This document shows positions 12,565 to 25,600 of a stretch of 64,000 bases of DNA, in pieces. Source of the DNA: Bryopsis sp. KO-2023. Lineage: Eukaryota; Chlorophyta; Ulvophyceae; Bryopsidales; Bryopsidaceae. A model generated the notes under the pieces. It ran no database searches, was not told where the DNA came from, and was given only the letters and a program-made list of their open reading frames with translations. The translations under genes and the position numbers were made by a program. The stretch is from positions 6,634,001-6,698,000 of the forward strand of contig BSYQ01000003.1 of NCBI GenBank assembly GCA_030272585.1. Reading direction: 5' to 3'. Within the stretch, counting starts at the first letter, position 1; the number at the start of each line of letters is the position of its first letter.

Positions 12565-15500
12565 ATGCATCAGGGGGGAACTGGCAGTACTACGGACGAG
12601 ATTGTCAATGCGGCTGGGTGCGGTTTATTTCAGCACTTCATATTCCTGTGGGTGTCGCTGAATTGGCTGGGCATTGGCTGCGCGTTCAACGTGGCCGCCT
12701 TCGTTGCATGGGGGGTGAGCACTGGCCTTCGAATCCCAATCGTGCATTTCACGACAGGCAAAAACGCTGCTTTTGGAATTTATCTGATCGCTGATGTTCA
12801 TTCTATTCCCAACCCACATGTGAATTCACACCTTTAAACTGAGGAAATAAATTAGTAATGTTCTTGAAAAACACTGTAAAAATGCAAGCTGGAAAAATGA
12901 TGACCTCTGTGTGAAGTTTTGCTTGACACACTGGGCCTGATCTTTCACGGTTCGAATCCTCATTTTATTTGCTGTTGTGTTTTTTTTCGCTCAGGCAAAA
13001 TGTGAACTGGTGTTGAGCTTAACCCAAGAATCATGGATTTTGAACATCACTTACGTTGGGTCGATTTTGGGCTCATTCTTTTGGGGCATTGTGGCCGACG
13101 AAGTTGGCCGAAAACCTGTTGGAGTGGCCCACATGTTGATGGCTCTTGTGGGGGGGTTTGGAGCAGCCCTTCTGCATTCAGGATTTTGGGTGAGTGGGTC
13201 GAAGTGGGCAAGAATTTTATTTGTGCAAATGTCAGACCAAGCTATCCCTTGTTGATGGACCTCGTTTCAGCCAATGTAAGGCCTGCAAACAGTTCCACGT
13301 TAACTATAGTTTCTATAAGTTTAGAATAGTAATTCTTTAAGCTTCAAGCTGAAATGAAAGCTTGTCATATGAACTCACTGGAGCCTGTTTTTTTTTTTCG
13401 ATCAACCTCACGATGTTCGGGAAAACAAAATGGAAAGATGTGTGTTTTTGAAATTTTGATTTTACCGTTTTATGGCAGCCAATGCTGGTGTGCCGCTTCA
13501 TCGTCGGATTCTCCATTCCAGGCAATCTCATGTCGATGCCCCTTCTACTGGAGTTTTCTCCTGTGAAATGGAGAGGGTTGGGCCCAGCTCTGGCTAGTTT
13601 TGCATGGGTGTTTTCAGCACTGTATGTGACTGGGGCCGGATGGCTGGTGCTGGACCGAGGGTTTCGTTACCTTGTGCTCCTGACGCTACTTCCGCTGGGT
13701 AAAGCCCACCTCATTGTTTTTAAATTATTTTTTTCTTGCTCAGAAGCAGTCTGCTGCACCCATAGAAACGTTTGACATCATGGAGGTTTTTCTCTTGCTG
13801 CTCTTTTGTTTTGTAGCAGTGGACTGTGCAAATCGATACCAGTTTGAAAAAGCAAGGAGAAAGAAATGGGTCACAAGCAGTTACCATTTTTTTGGCCGTT
13901 CATTTTGAGTGGGTTCGATTGAGGGTGCAGTTTTTTACCATAGTAATATTCAAAACCCCATCATGGCACCTCAGTTGGTTTTTTGGAAGTGCGTTCAGCG
14001 AGTTAGGATAATGAGTTATCAACACCGTAATGAGCTCTCTGGGTCGAATCCTACCCACTGATAGAATTTGTATTGGTTTATGCACGGAGCAGTGATGGCC
14101 CTGATGCAATCTTGCTATATTCCGGAGACTCCCCATCAGCTGTTGGTGAGGGGCAGGCGATATGGGGCCGAAGCCGTTTTGGAAAAACTGTCGAAATACA
14201 ACGGAAGGGGTCTGATCGTTCCCAGCAACTGGTCGCTGACACCAGTCACGCCAAAAGCAAGAGGGAGAGGAAAATTACGTTCAGCTTGGAAAGGAATCTC
14301 TGCGTAAGGCCAAACACACAACTTTCACTGTGTATTTGTTCGAAACTCGTGGACTTTTTGAAGTATGATTAAGAAAAAAAAAGCTTCCCTGTACTGCAAC
14401 TTGAAAGGTGGAGGTAGTCTGAATTATCATTTATTTTTTGGGGGTTCAGGTTGTTTTGCCCCACGCTTCGGAAAGTGACTTTCCTGATTTGGACCATCTG
14501 GTTGGTCCAGAGCATGGTGTATGGAGCATTGGTAATCCTTACTAATGATGTTTTCCCTACCCACGAGCCCGACTGTCATCAAGACCGTGTGGATATGTCT
14601 GACTACAAGTACACACGAATGGCAATTATCACATCCGCAGAAGTAGTGGGCATCGGATTGTCCCTGCTTATGATTGAATCAGTAGGCCGAAAATGGTAAA
14701 CTCACACACCACTGGTTCGGGATGCTTATGATCGAAGCATGTGAAATGACGTCGAAATCAGAATGTGTGTGAAATCATGTCTTTTTTTTTTTTTTTTTCT
14801 TAGTGTTGTTTGGACTCCCCCCCCCCCAATTTTTTTTTGTTTTTCAACAACGTTTTCTCTCTAAAAAAATGAAAACAAAATAGACTCCATGACTATGTGT
14901 TGCGTGCAGCACCTTGTCCATTGCTTTTGGGTTTTTTTTCCTCGCTTTTATTGATTTACCAGCAAACAATGAAGCCAGGAACAATATTTGACAAGATCAG
15001 GAGGAAAAACTTGAAAATGGGGTGTGTATGTGCTGTGTGTGCAGGCCAATCTTGGGAGGATTTGTGCTGAATGCCATTGGTTTGCTCCCCATGATCATCC
15101 CGATGCCCATCCATAGATACAGCGCTCCGCTCTTTATCGCTCGAACCGGCTGGGCCGCAACGTTCGTCTTGACGATGGTTTATACATCAGAGTTTTACCC
15201 CACAGAAATTCGCGGCATCGGAACAGGAACAGCATCTGGCATCAGTGCTGTAGGCTGGGTTATTTCTCGACAGCTTGCTAAAATTTTGGTCGATGAATGG
15301 AGCCGACAGGGTGTGGCTGCAATTCTCACAGGTGAGTTGGCATCTGTGATAACTTCACTCCATAATCAAGAGAGTCCACCACAAATTCAGGCGAAAAATT
15401 TGAAATTATCTTCTTGGATAAAGTTGTGGAAAGTAACTGGGCATATCAGGCGATAACGATGGGGCCTACCATGCAGGTTGATGAGCGATTAGGATTATGT

Positions 15501-15787
15501 TTTTTGTTTTTTTTTCTTCTTTTAAATGGTTAGTTTTCCCCCTGTGTGGATCTTCCCCAATGCATGGTGTCGCTGCCATCTTTTCTTTGTTTGTTCTCGG
15601 TCAATTTATAACTTGAGTTTGGATTTTTGATTTTTTTTTTGCCCCCCCCCCAGTCATTGCGCTGGCCGGAGCCATCGCAACAATCTGGCTGCCTAAAGAT
15701 GCCAAGGGCAGAGAATTGGAGGATGTGATTCCATCAGATGAACCCACCACCCCTTTGCTCGAGCCACCACCCGAGAATGGCGCCTAG
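12565..15787 (+). CDS. MFS transporter, SV2/SVOP-like (copy 1)
   Basis: There are seven exons: 12565-12714, 12995-13189, 13479-13698, 14093-14303, 14450-14695, 15045-15331 and 15654-15787. They total 1443 bases and give 480 residues. It is a polytopic carrier of the major facilitator superfamily with hydrophobic stretches throughout. The motif-A loop is SFFWGIVADEVGRKPVG after the second helix. A shortened central loop has YIPETPHQLLVRGRRYGAEA. The second half contains TFLIWTIWLVQSMVYGALVI and SVGRKW, and the late signature YTSEFYPTEIRGIGTGTASG is typical of SVOP and organic-ion/sugar-like porters. The hydrophilic tail ends in a Pro/Glu-rich segment with PLLEPPPENGA. The substrate cannot be predicted; organic cations, nucleotides or niacin are family possibilities. 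The start is the first in-frame ATG; a 5' leader intron is possible. A paralogue with the same intron phases lies at 55831-59246. Confidence 0.88.
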
Positions 15788-17249
15788 ATTTCCCTTTCAC
15801 AATGAACATGCATGGAAATGCTTTCTTTCTTTTCCTCCTTTTTTTCCCCCACTCCCAACCAAACAAAAGAAAAAGGTGAAGAAGGTGGAAAAAGGTTTTG
15901 ACAATATTTTTTTGGTTTTGGCCGTGCTTTGTGTTTTTTTTCCTTCCACAAGTTGCAATTTTAATGGTGGAAATGTCATTATTGGTGTTTTTCTGGTTAG
16001 CAGTATAATGATACCCCGGCTGTTGGGTTTTTTGACGGGGCAGGTGACTCTGGAAATTGAATCGACTTGCCCTTTGTGAATGCATGACTGTATCGGAGGA
16101 AGTTTTTGTTATTTTTTTTTCCTTGGATCATGTGAAATAAACATGATTTTCTGAATGGCGGGGATTTGCGCACAGAATTTGTTAAGAAGCATGCTGGTGT
16201 TAAAAGACAAAACCAAGATAATCAGCATCCTCCAGCAATCTTTTTATCCTTGCTGTGTCTACCTTTTGTTATGCAACTCCTAATAAGCTCTCATACCTAA
16301 AAGAAAAAGATACTGAAATAAACTAGCATGTGTCCCCTGCCATTAGGACTAATTTTGGAGGTGAAATTCTTATTTAACTTTCTTCCATCATTAGTTTTTT
16401 TTTTCACCACCTCCAAGAGGGGATCTTTCGTCGTTGTTTTTTCCCCCTTGCGTTTACACTTTCAGCAATGGCACAGATGTGCTTGTAGAAACCCAAGAGG
16501 GTCTATGTTTTGAAGCATTGCTCATTTTTTCCCAACTGTGAAACACATTTTCACCTGTGGGCGGACTTTGGGCTGACGACCAGGTGTTATTCGATTTTTT
16601 TGCCATACGAGTTATACAATTGGCTTTCGCTGTTTTTGTAATTATTGGCAGTGGTGGTCTGGTTGTATGGTTTAGTTGGGTGTACCCTGCTGGCCCTGTT
16701 TTCTGTTTCACACCAGTGTTTTCCGTTTCCACTCTTTACAGTTGGATTCTTTGCCACCTCACTCAGTCAGCTAACCCCACTGCACGCCACTTTCCTTGCT
16801 CCCCTTTTGGGATCCTGCAGACCACTTTCCAGAATTTCCTGGATTCCTCATTTTGAGGACACTTCCAGTCCATTCGCTGATTTTTCCCCTCTTTCAGGGG
16901 CTCCCATCCACTGTTCCACAACCGCTGTTCACTGTTTTCTTCGCTTTCCGAAGCTCCAAATCCTCTTTATCACCTGCCTACCATACCAATCAACCAGAAT
17001 CAAACACAGAATTGCCAGGGATCCTGCTTTGTGGCCACCTGATGGCTGATCCTAATTGCCTCAGAAGGCCCTGGCCATCCATGATAATCAATCAACACCC
17101 AGGCATGCAGGTTTCCACATAAAATCACACCACTGCAGCAAAAAGGGCAATCAGATTTTTGCTGTATTATAATAAAACCTTGGTTCCAGCCTGGAACTTC
17201 CAGGTGATTTTTCACAGGACCGTACTCACCATGCTGCACAAAATACCAT
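15788..17249. other. Convergent intergenic region, MFS1 3' end to coiled-coil gene 3' end
   Basis: This holds the MFS1 3' untranslated region and the tail of the minus-strand coiled-coil gene. It is T-rich, with scattered AATAAA-like hexamers. Frames at 15693-16085 and 16557-17049 are unconvincing: they are Phe/Pro/Ser-rich, as translated T/C-rich DNA would be. Confidence 0.5.
16136..16141 (+). other. Candidate polyadenylation signal of MFS1
   Basis: An AATAAA hexamer lies about 350 bases after the MFS1 stop, in a T-rich context. A second AATAAA follows near 16316. The choice between them is a guess. Confidence 0.35.
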
Positions 17250-18503
17250 TCAGGTGCGGCCAACACCTGCATCCCACCTCCGGAGAACGCTGGTCTCCCA
17301 CTGGACCATTCCCAAGTGGCCATACCCGCACAGCTCCCCGTCCCAATCCATGCCCACGCCGAACCTGACACTGTAAAGTGCACTATTTGGTCGACGAACC
17401 TTGGCCTGCAGCACCCCCACAGCCAGGATTGATGCTTCAATATGAATCACAGTGGCAGTCAATCAACTGAAGCATCATAGTGGCAACCAATCAACAGGAG
17501 CAATATTGTACATTCAGAGCGAATTTAATCGAGGCCAAACCTGCTTTGCCTTCTCGAACTTCGCCTTAGCCTTCTCGAACTGCGCCTTAGCCTTGTCCAG
17601 ATCCTCCTGATCCTCCTCCAGGAGTCGGATCGCCTGGTTCAGAAAGTCCTCCTTTTCTGCCAGGTCGTAGGCATCCTACAGAAAAAAACAACAACAAAGC
17701 AATGCACATCGCTGTTAGTATGTTCTCCGTTTGACCATCTCTCGGGAAAAGGCAGCAAAAAAAAAAAAGGTTGGGAAAAGGATCCAAAGAAACTCAAAAG
17801 TGAAAATTCAGCCAGAGAAAAGCAAATGTCCAGGAAACACCCACCATCTTTTGGGCCTCCTCCTTTCGCCGGATTTCTTCTTCTCGCTCCTTTAGAGCGT
17901 TTTTCTCCTCCTCCAGGAGCGCTGATTCCTCCTGGAGCCACTCCTTATCCATTTCTAGCTGCAAAACCCAAAATCACATGCTTTTTTTTCGACATTCCAC
18001 TTCCATCTCAAAATAGATTCACTGCATGAATTTCTGCACCCCCTTACGTCGAGGTCGCGTCTGGCCACCTCGCTCGCTTTGCGAACGGCGGCAGCCTTCT
18101 GCTCCTCCACCTCCAGCTGTAGATCCGCGACTGAAAACCAACATCCAAACATTTAACATCACCCTTTTCGGAATCGTCGTCGACGGATTCCATAGACGTC
18201 ACCACTCGAGCGGCGCTAGTGCAACCCCCGAATCACAGCGATCACTTTCTTTGACTCCTTTGGCAAAGGCTAACAGAGTGTCATGAGCATTTGATGACGC
18301 TTTTCTCCCGGCGTTGCGTTCTTTCGGAGAAAAACAAATCACGGACGTCGTTTTTTTTCTGTAGACGTCAGCGAACGACGACTTGGTTTGACGATCGACG
18401 GCGGACGATGCTCACCTCTCCTGGTGAGTCGACGGACCGTGACGAATCCCGTGGCAGCACAAGCGACCAGCAGAGCGCACAGAACACAGAAGAGCACGAA
18501 CAT
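17250..18503 (-). CDS. Small signal-anchored coiled-coil protein, unknown function
   Basis: There are five exons on the minus strand: 18503-18416, 18130-18048, 17958-17845, 17675-17541 and 17405-17250. They total 576 bases and give 191 residues. I do not recognise the family. The N-terminus (MFVLFCVLCALLVACAATG) is a strong signal peptide or signal anchor, followed by VRRLTRR, so the rest could face either the lumen or the cytosol. Residues about 30-140 are a long charged helix likely to form a coiled coil: ADLQLEVEEQKAAAVRKAS, LLEEEKNALKEREEEIRRK, LEEDQEDLDKAK and the internal repeat QFEKAKAKFEKAKQAK. The last exon breaks the helix and ends in an aromatic Gly-rich block, GMDWDGELCGYGHLGMVQW. 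Phases agree at all four junctions and the exon edges are good GT-AG sites, so the gene is probably real. Transfer RNA or retroelement origins do not fit. Confidence 0.72.
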
Positions 18504-19687
18504 CTTGGCGGCGAGTGGGGGAACGTGAGTAGGGGTGGGTTATAAGGGAGTTGTGTCTGTTTGACCGAGGGATTTGTTGCGAAGTTCGTGTGAAAAGCCT
18601 CACGCAAATACGTTGGAGTGGATGACTGGTGAACAGAAAGCATGGTTCCTGCGTTCAGAATCTGTCACAAAGTGGGGTGAGTGGAGAAAACCGATTTTCC
18701 TCTGCATCCTTTCAAACAAAGCACTCGAGCACACCCAGGCCCAGTGTCTTTTCTTCTCCAAGCGACTGGTGATTTTTGTTTTCTCACAGGAGCCAGCCAT
18801 CTTGTTTCACACAAACAAAGCAATCGCAATTGCTATTTTGATGTCACCATCCAGCATCCAAGGCAAAATTGAAACACACACACTTCCACCCAAAATTCGA
18901 TGGATATATTTTCATCCTTACAGAGACTCGTCACTCAGGGGAAAGCATAACGCACTTCAAACATGACACATCAACATCTGCAAAGCGTCTGCACAATCCA
19001 TGTATATATACCGTCTCGAATAATCGTACATCCCAACCTCCTGTCAAATGGACATCTCATCTCGTTCTTTTTTCTCCCCAACACCCGACCCCTTTCGGTT
19101 GCTAAACAAAAAGAAAAAAAGACAGAAACGCCCTCGAAAAGAAAAAACCTCACCTTATTCCACTGACAACGGGGACCTACACACCCCATTCACAAGCAGC
19201 AAAACGAGAAAATTGCATGTTCATGAACGGAAAACCCCATTTCCAGATGAAACCCACTGCTATCAAAAACGAGACGCCATGGGGTAGAGAGACCACCCCC
19301 TCTTTTCCTCTTTACTGAACACATATAAAACAAGACATTGAAGGAAAAAAAAAGTCCTGACCGGCCAGTGCAAAAACGAGTGGTCATCGAACCTAACCCC
19401 TTTGGTACATTTTTTTTGTCCAATTCCGCTTTGTCTCTTGATCCTTCACATCATCCATTTTCGATTTCCATTCTGATGTCCAATACCCGTCTGTTCTCTC
19501 TTTCTTTTTTTTCCATCTTTTTTTTCCCCCTCTTTTCTTTGTGTGCGTCTTTTTTTTCCTTCTTTTTTTCCGTTATAAACAAAAAAAAAACCCAATTATA
19601 AGAATAGTTTCTTTTTCCCTTTAAATGTGACGATGATTCTAATTTTGTTGCTTTTTGGGCTCCCTTTTTTTGGATACGCTTTTTCCT
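18504..19687. other. Intergenic between coiled-coil gene and LamG gene
   Basis: This is the promoter region of the coiled-coil gene together with the 3' untranslated region of the LamG gene. It has an extended T/C-rich tract at about 19490-19580 and an A-rich stretch near 19580. No convincing exon or RNA gene is seen. Confidence 0.5.
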
Positions 19688-22600
19688 TCAACGACGATCA
19701 TCTGGGATGGGCTCGTAAGGTCCAGGTCTGCCTGGGGGTTGATAAGCAGCCGGGTGCTGAGAATCAATGAATTCTGGAGCAACGTCAGTCAGCTGGGGAT
19801 CCAGCGTCGACAAGGTATTGTAGTCTCTTCGGCTGCCCATTGCTCGACCAACTCTTGCCTTTGATGCATGTACAAAATCCTCAACCTTCAGGAACACATC
19901 GGTAGGTATAAAAAGAAAGAAAAAACCCTCCCAGGTTGGATGACTTTCGTAGTAGCTGCCTTCCTGCTGCTAATTAATCGAGCCGGGATTCATTCAATTT
20001 AGTTTTTTAAAGAGTTCCTGTGCTGACTTAAAATCAGCCTGATCTAAAAATAGAAAAAAGAAAGAAAAACCCCACCAGCACAGTCTCAGTTTTCTTGCAA
20101 ATATAAAACAACACTTTAAGCAACAACAAAGCATGGAGATGAAATGTTCACATCAAAAAACACACACACAAGCATCATTATGAAAAACAAAAAAATCAAC
20201 AAAAACATGAAAGCAGAATTATTCGAATCTTGGATCCAGAAGTTTCTTGAGCAAGAATCACGGTATGATTTCTTGAAATGAATGCATCACAAATTTGGCA
20301 ATAAGGGAGGGGGGAAACCGATAAAAAAAACAGAAAACAGTGCTTCATCTTACCGCAGGAACATATTCATAAATGGTTTCGCGCTTTCTGTATGCAACAA
20401 ACACAATGAATGCAACAATGACCAAGCAAAGCAGGACGATGAAAACTGTGGCCACAGAGCTGCCAGCCTTCTTTTTGCTGCCTCCCGAGGATTCTGCTCT
20501 CGTGGTCAATTGACCATATGCCTCTGCCTTTCCACTGCCTGCAAAACGAAAATCATGATATTCTTAACTTCAAATTTTCCTTTTTTCCTTTTTTTGGTTA
20601 GAAGTCGATCTTTACACACATCGCCGACTAATTAAGAAATTAGAAATATAATGAGGATGATGATAATGTTTTTGGAATAACAGCACAAGAGCTCTTACCC
20701 AACAGTCAGTTTCTTCTGTCTTAAATTTGTAAAAAAAGTCCCTTTGGTCCGAAGGGAAAAAGAAAGCTGAATGTAATATGTAGGCACGTACCAAATGAAC
20801 GCCTGTCAAGTGCGTTGTTGGCATTCTTTCCTGTTTCCTGCTTGGAATTCACAGGGCGGCACATCGATGGAGAAACCGCATCGCAAATCCAACCATCTTC
20901 GATCTGGCAATCACGGTCGCATCCATCACCGTTTTGCCTACAAACATCGACAAATTGTTCAGGAGAATGTAAAAAATTGTGCTCTTGTTTTCTCCTCAAC
21001 CACCAGATTTCTTTTTCAGTGAAAATGAAACCTCCAGAAGGAGTTCTTTCTCACTTGTTTCCATCATCGCACTCTTCCCCTCCCTCCATGACACCATCAC
21101 CGCAGCTGGCAAGCCACTTGGCCACCTGCAAATAATAGGAAAAAAACAACCGTCAGATCTATGCATCAACATTTCTTCCGCCCCGAGTTCTAGCTAGTTT
21201 TTGCTAGCTTTTCCTCGGAAACAGGCATGGCCGATAACTTATTTTATGCACAGATAACCAAGATGCCAAGGAGATGTCGGTGAAAGTTGATGCTCACCTG
21301 AATGTCTATAAGCAGAACCAGAGTGGCAAAACGATATAAAAAAAAAAAGCAAGAAAGAAAGAAAGAGCAGTACTCACCACCCAATCAGGCTCTTCCAACA
21401 GTCGCAGAGTGTGACCTCTTCCAGTCTCATCCTTGACGGAGTAGCCCTGACCTTCATCAAACTTCCACCATGCAACAAGGTCCCTGTCGTTCCTGTTGAT
21501 GTCGAAGTTGTCCTCCCCACGGTAAGTGTCAGAATCGAACTTCATGGACTTGTAGATCTCAGATGGGTCCCTCACTCTCTTCCACACTCGCATTTCCTCG
21601 ATGATTCCGAAGTAATCTTGGGGTCCATACTCCAAGTCTGTCACCGGTTGGATATCACCGGCAGCACCAGGTGCGGAATCGAAGCACCCGCCAGGACAAT
21701 CCTGCAAAACAATTCTCTCCCATTTATTCTCTTTTCTTTTTTTTTTAAGATTTTTTTTTCCCCTAACCGAATGAGAGAAAAGAAATAGAAATAGAGTGTG
21801 GAAAGTTATGGAGAATGTTTCGATGATGGTGACACTAAAGATTGACAAGGAGCTGTTCAGAAGAGCCATTGCTGTCGACGCGTTTTCTGCATGTCTCCAA
21901 AAGAGGGTGGGGTTGAAACACTCGCGCTTCAATGAAAACTCGTTTTTCGATATTGGTGTGCCTTCATTCCACAATTTCTCCCCTTCCCAACCTAATTCAT
22001 TGTGCAACATTTGCAAATCCATATCTTATGGATGTTATGTCACTACTGGTTTCTCACCTGTTCACGACCAATGACAAGAGTACCTCCCGAGGGAATGGTG
22101 CCTCCCTGGTACCTCTTGACGACCCACTGGGGCCTTCCGTTATCGTAGAGAGTGACCTGTCCAGTTTTGCTCGACCAAGTGACAGCGATGTGATGCCATC
22201 TTCCATCGGTGGAACCAAATCCTGCATTGTGGTCATCTGCAGTACCTTCATCCTCCATGATGGCGACTCCCCTGTGGCCCCACAAAACGCTATCAATCCT
22301 CCAATCTTCTGATCGACATTGCTTTCCCCACATTCAAAGGTTTACTAATAGAATTTGCTAATGCTCAGAAAAACAAACACCCAGTTAGTTACTGGTAGCC
22401 TACAAAACAAAATTTTACAAATTCAACGTTGAAAATAGAAATAACCATTTGTTTATGTTTACATTGTTGTGACCTTTTCTTTTTTTCGGGGGAGGGGGGG
22501 GGGGGAGGTTTGCTCACCAGTTATTGTAGTTGAAAACCAAGAAAGTGTTGTCCTTGCTCTGGTAGTCACCAGATGCATAGGAAAAAGGTACACCCTCCCG

Positions 22601-25600
22601 GCAAGTGTCGATACTCCACATCCAGAACTCGACAGTGATCTCCTTGGAGGGGAAATCATGGAAGTCGTGGAGCATCAACACCTGGCGGTCATGGAGTTTC
22701 AACGCATGTCCCATTTTCCCTGGGCTGGGCTTTGGCAGGGGGGTGCCATCGTTGTTGGTGAGCGGAGCATCGGAATACTGGAAGGAAGGAGCGATAGAAC
22801 CCAAAGAAAGATCCATTCGACCTATGAACAACCATCAAGTTCGGACCTTCAAAACTCTCATTCCATTTATTATGGTGAATCACAACCACCAGAACTTGGA
22901 GAGAAAAAAAGTGTACCTTGAACTGGAACAACAATCTAAATGTTTTGTCGCTCGGCACTACAGGGTTGAAATGATGATCTATTGGTTTCTTTCCTTTAAT
23001 TCAGACGAAACGCGACCTTTTGGTGCTGATTGAGAATTAGTAGTGCTTTTCTCAGAAAATAAAAATAAAAATTCCATTCCTTTTGGAAAACGACGCTCAT
23101 TTTTCTTTGGAGGCGGTGAAAAGCCCCAATGCTGAAGGGAAAAATCCGAGATGTTTTGTGTTCTGAACAGTAACGAACAATTGCAACTGACCTTGGAGTT
23201 CAGTAACCTTCAGGTTTCGTTCCCTCGACCCCTTGACGTGCTCCTTGTGGAACTTGTAGTGCATGGCCAAGCCATCGGAATTGGCAGGCTGTTTTGCATA
23301 CATGTTTTTCGCAATGAAGTTGCCGTCCAACACTCGGTCCCAGATCCTGATGTCGGCCAAGTAACCATCGTAAGCTGCCGAAGGCGAAAAGCAACCACCG
23401 TAGCATTCTTGATTCTGTAAATAAGAAAATGCAACATTTCACAGGACCGTCAACAAATGCATATCCAAACAAACACAAAACTTTTTTTCCAAGGCAGTAA
23501 TTTTTTTTGTTCTTCACACTGTACACTCACGGCAGAACATTTTTAACAAAATTTCTTGTAACATTGAAAATCATCTAATATAAAAAAATCTATGTCTGGC
23601 CATTACGCTTTGTTGGAAGGGTTTTTCCACTTCCAAGGGAAACTTTCAACTCATAGCTTAGTCCCCAACAGCTTTGTCCAAAATTCGGTAACAGATACAA
23701 ATCGTTGAAGCATCCAGTACCTGTCCAAACACAAGCGATCCGAAACTCTTCCTTTCCACCCTGGGGGCCAAGGAGGAGTCCACTCCACCTCTGCTAGGGT
23801 CTTCGTCAGAAATCTCGCCCTGGACAGCTCTCCAGAAAGGAACAACTTTCTCTCCATCGAAGTACAAGTTCGTATTTCCACTCTCATACTCCCAGGTGAT
23901 GGCAAGGTGATGCCACTGGTCATCCACCCTTCAATCAAAAAACCATTCTCAACACTTTCTTTTTCAGGTGCCATTTTTTTATTCTTAATTTTTTTTGGGG
24001 GGGAAAGAGGGGGAAAAGCAAAAGCGCATCGAACAAAAGCAGCACTGAAGATGATTTCGCTGAATCTTTGAGCGACAGAGAGATATTATTAATATAAAAT
24101 AATATGCGTTTGATATTGACCAACCACTCACCAGTTTGTGGCAAAGTCCAACCAGTTGTCCTCGTGCTTTCCATTGCCCTGCCTGTTGGCATTGATGTGG
24201 ACCGAAATCGCCCCCTTGGTGCTGATTTGAGTGTTTTTCAGATAGTCGCTCCTATTGTACTCCGTCAAATACCTCTCGATCCTGATGGCATCGTCCATGA
24301 AAGCTGAATCCGCAAATCCAAAATCGTTTTCCACGTTGCCATCCCCGTAAGATTGAGTGGCAAATGACAGAAACTCAGAGTAACGCTCGTTGGTAACAGG
24401 ATCGGCATCTCCAGTCAGATTTCCTCCTCGTGCCCAGAACTCAATACTGATGTCCCTGGTAGGCATGGTGGAAACCTCGGAGTTCATCGCGTAGTTATTC
24501 TTGAATTTAAGGGCCCCCGTTTTAAGTTTTCGGCCGTCGTCTGAGATGATCCAGACGTCCTCCCGCTTGGGCGGAGTGAACAGGTCCAAGTCATTTCCTT
24601 TGCCACTCGAGTCTCGGGCGATTCCGGAACTCTCGTAGCCTTCGGTGCCAGGATCGTCGAATTTCCAGTAAGCAACCAAGTCACGGTTGCCGTCCAAATC
24701 TCCTCCAGTCACTGTTTAAAATCCAGCAAAAGAAAAATCACTCAAGAACCCTTCCTCATAGAAGTTTTTCCCTCGGAATTGACCGAATTTGAATGAAATT
24801 AGCCAGGGCATCTCCCGGGGCAACAAGAATACATACATATTCAAGCAAACACCCTTTCCCTTTTCGATTCGTGCAACAGTTTCTACCAGTCCCGTTGAAC
24901 GGAGTGTTTTTCGACAGTAAGAAATTAATAAGTTTTTCAAAGTGAGAAATTAGTAAGACACAATGGAGATCTCTTAATCTTACATCTCATGTGCTTGATG
25001 ATCTCTTCCTGTGTCCTAACCGATTTCCAGATCCTCACTTCATCCATCATTCCATAGAATCCCTGATGTGGGTCGGTACACCCTCCAAAACAATCCTACA
25101 CAAAACAATACGCCAGTTTTGGTCACAAATCTTTACATAACCACCTCCTCTTGATCCATCTGTTTAAACTTTTAGACTTATATACATCAGACACTTCATA
25201 CTGTTGTGTTGTTTTTTTGGTCTCGAGCCAGAGACCGACAGATTCGAAATCCATGCGTCAAAAAATGGGTGCCACCTAAAAATCTGTGATAAAAACCCTA
25301 GCTCAAGTCGAAATTGGAGCAAAAGTCGAAATTGAAAGTCTCTCTCCATGATGAATAAGAAAGTCACCTGTTCGCCTCCAAGCATGAGGGCCCCACCCTT
25401 CTGGAGCGGAGTGGTCCTTCCACTTTGAGCCTTTCCAACCTGCATACCATCCATGTAAATGATGGTCTCTCCATTCTTGTCGTGAGTCTTCTCTGCGCTC
25501 CAGGTCACAGCCAAATGATGCCACCGACCATCTCGCTCCACAAAATTGGCTGTGGTTGGACTGAGGTCCATCTGCAAAAAACGAAAATATGGCTTATTTC

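Noticed and set aside
12940-12980. GGTTCGAATCC, like a tRNA T-loop
   Set aside because: The flanking bases do not form a T-stem or acceptor stem, and no A box or anticodon arm fits upstream. It lies within an MFS1 intron.
13965-14062. Possible tRNA: TGGCACCTCAGTTGG followed by GGTCGAATCC
   Set aside because: The A-box-like and T-loop-like words are about the right distance apart, but the stems do not pair cleanly. At best a decayed tRNA-like fragment inside an MFS1 intron.
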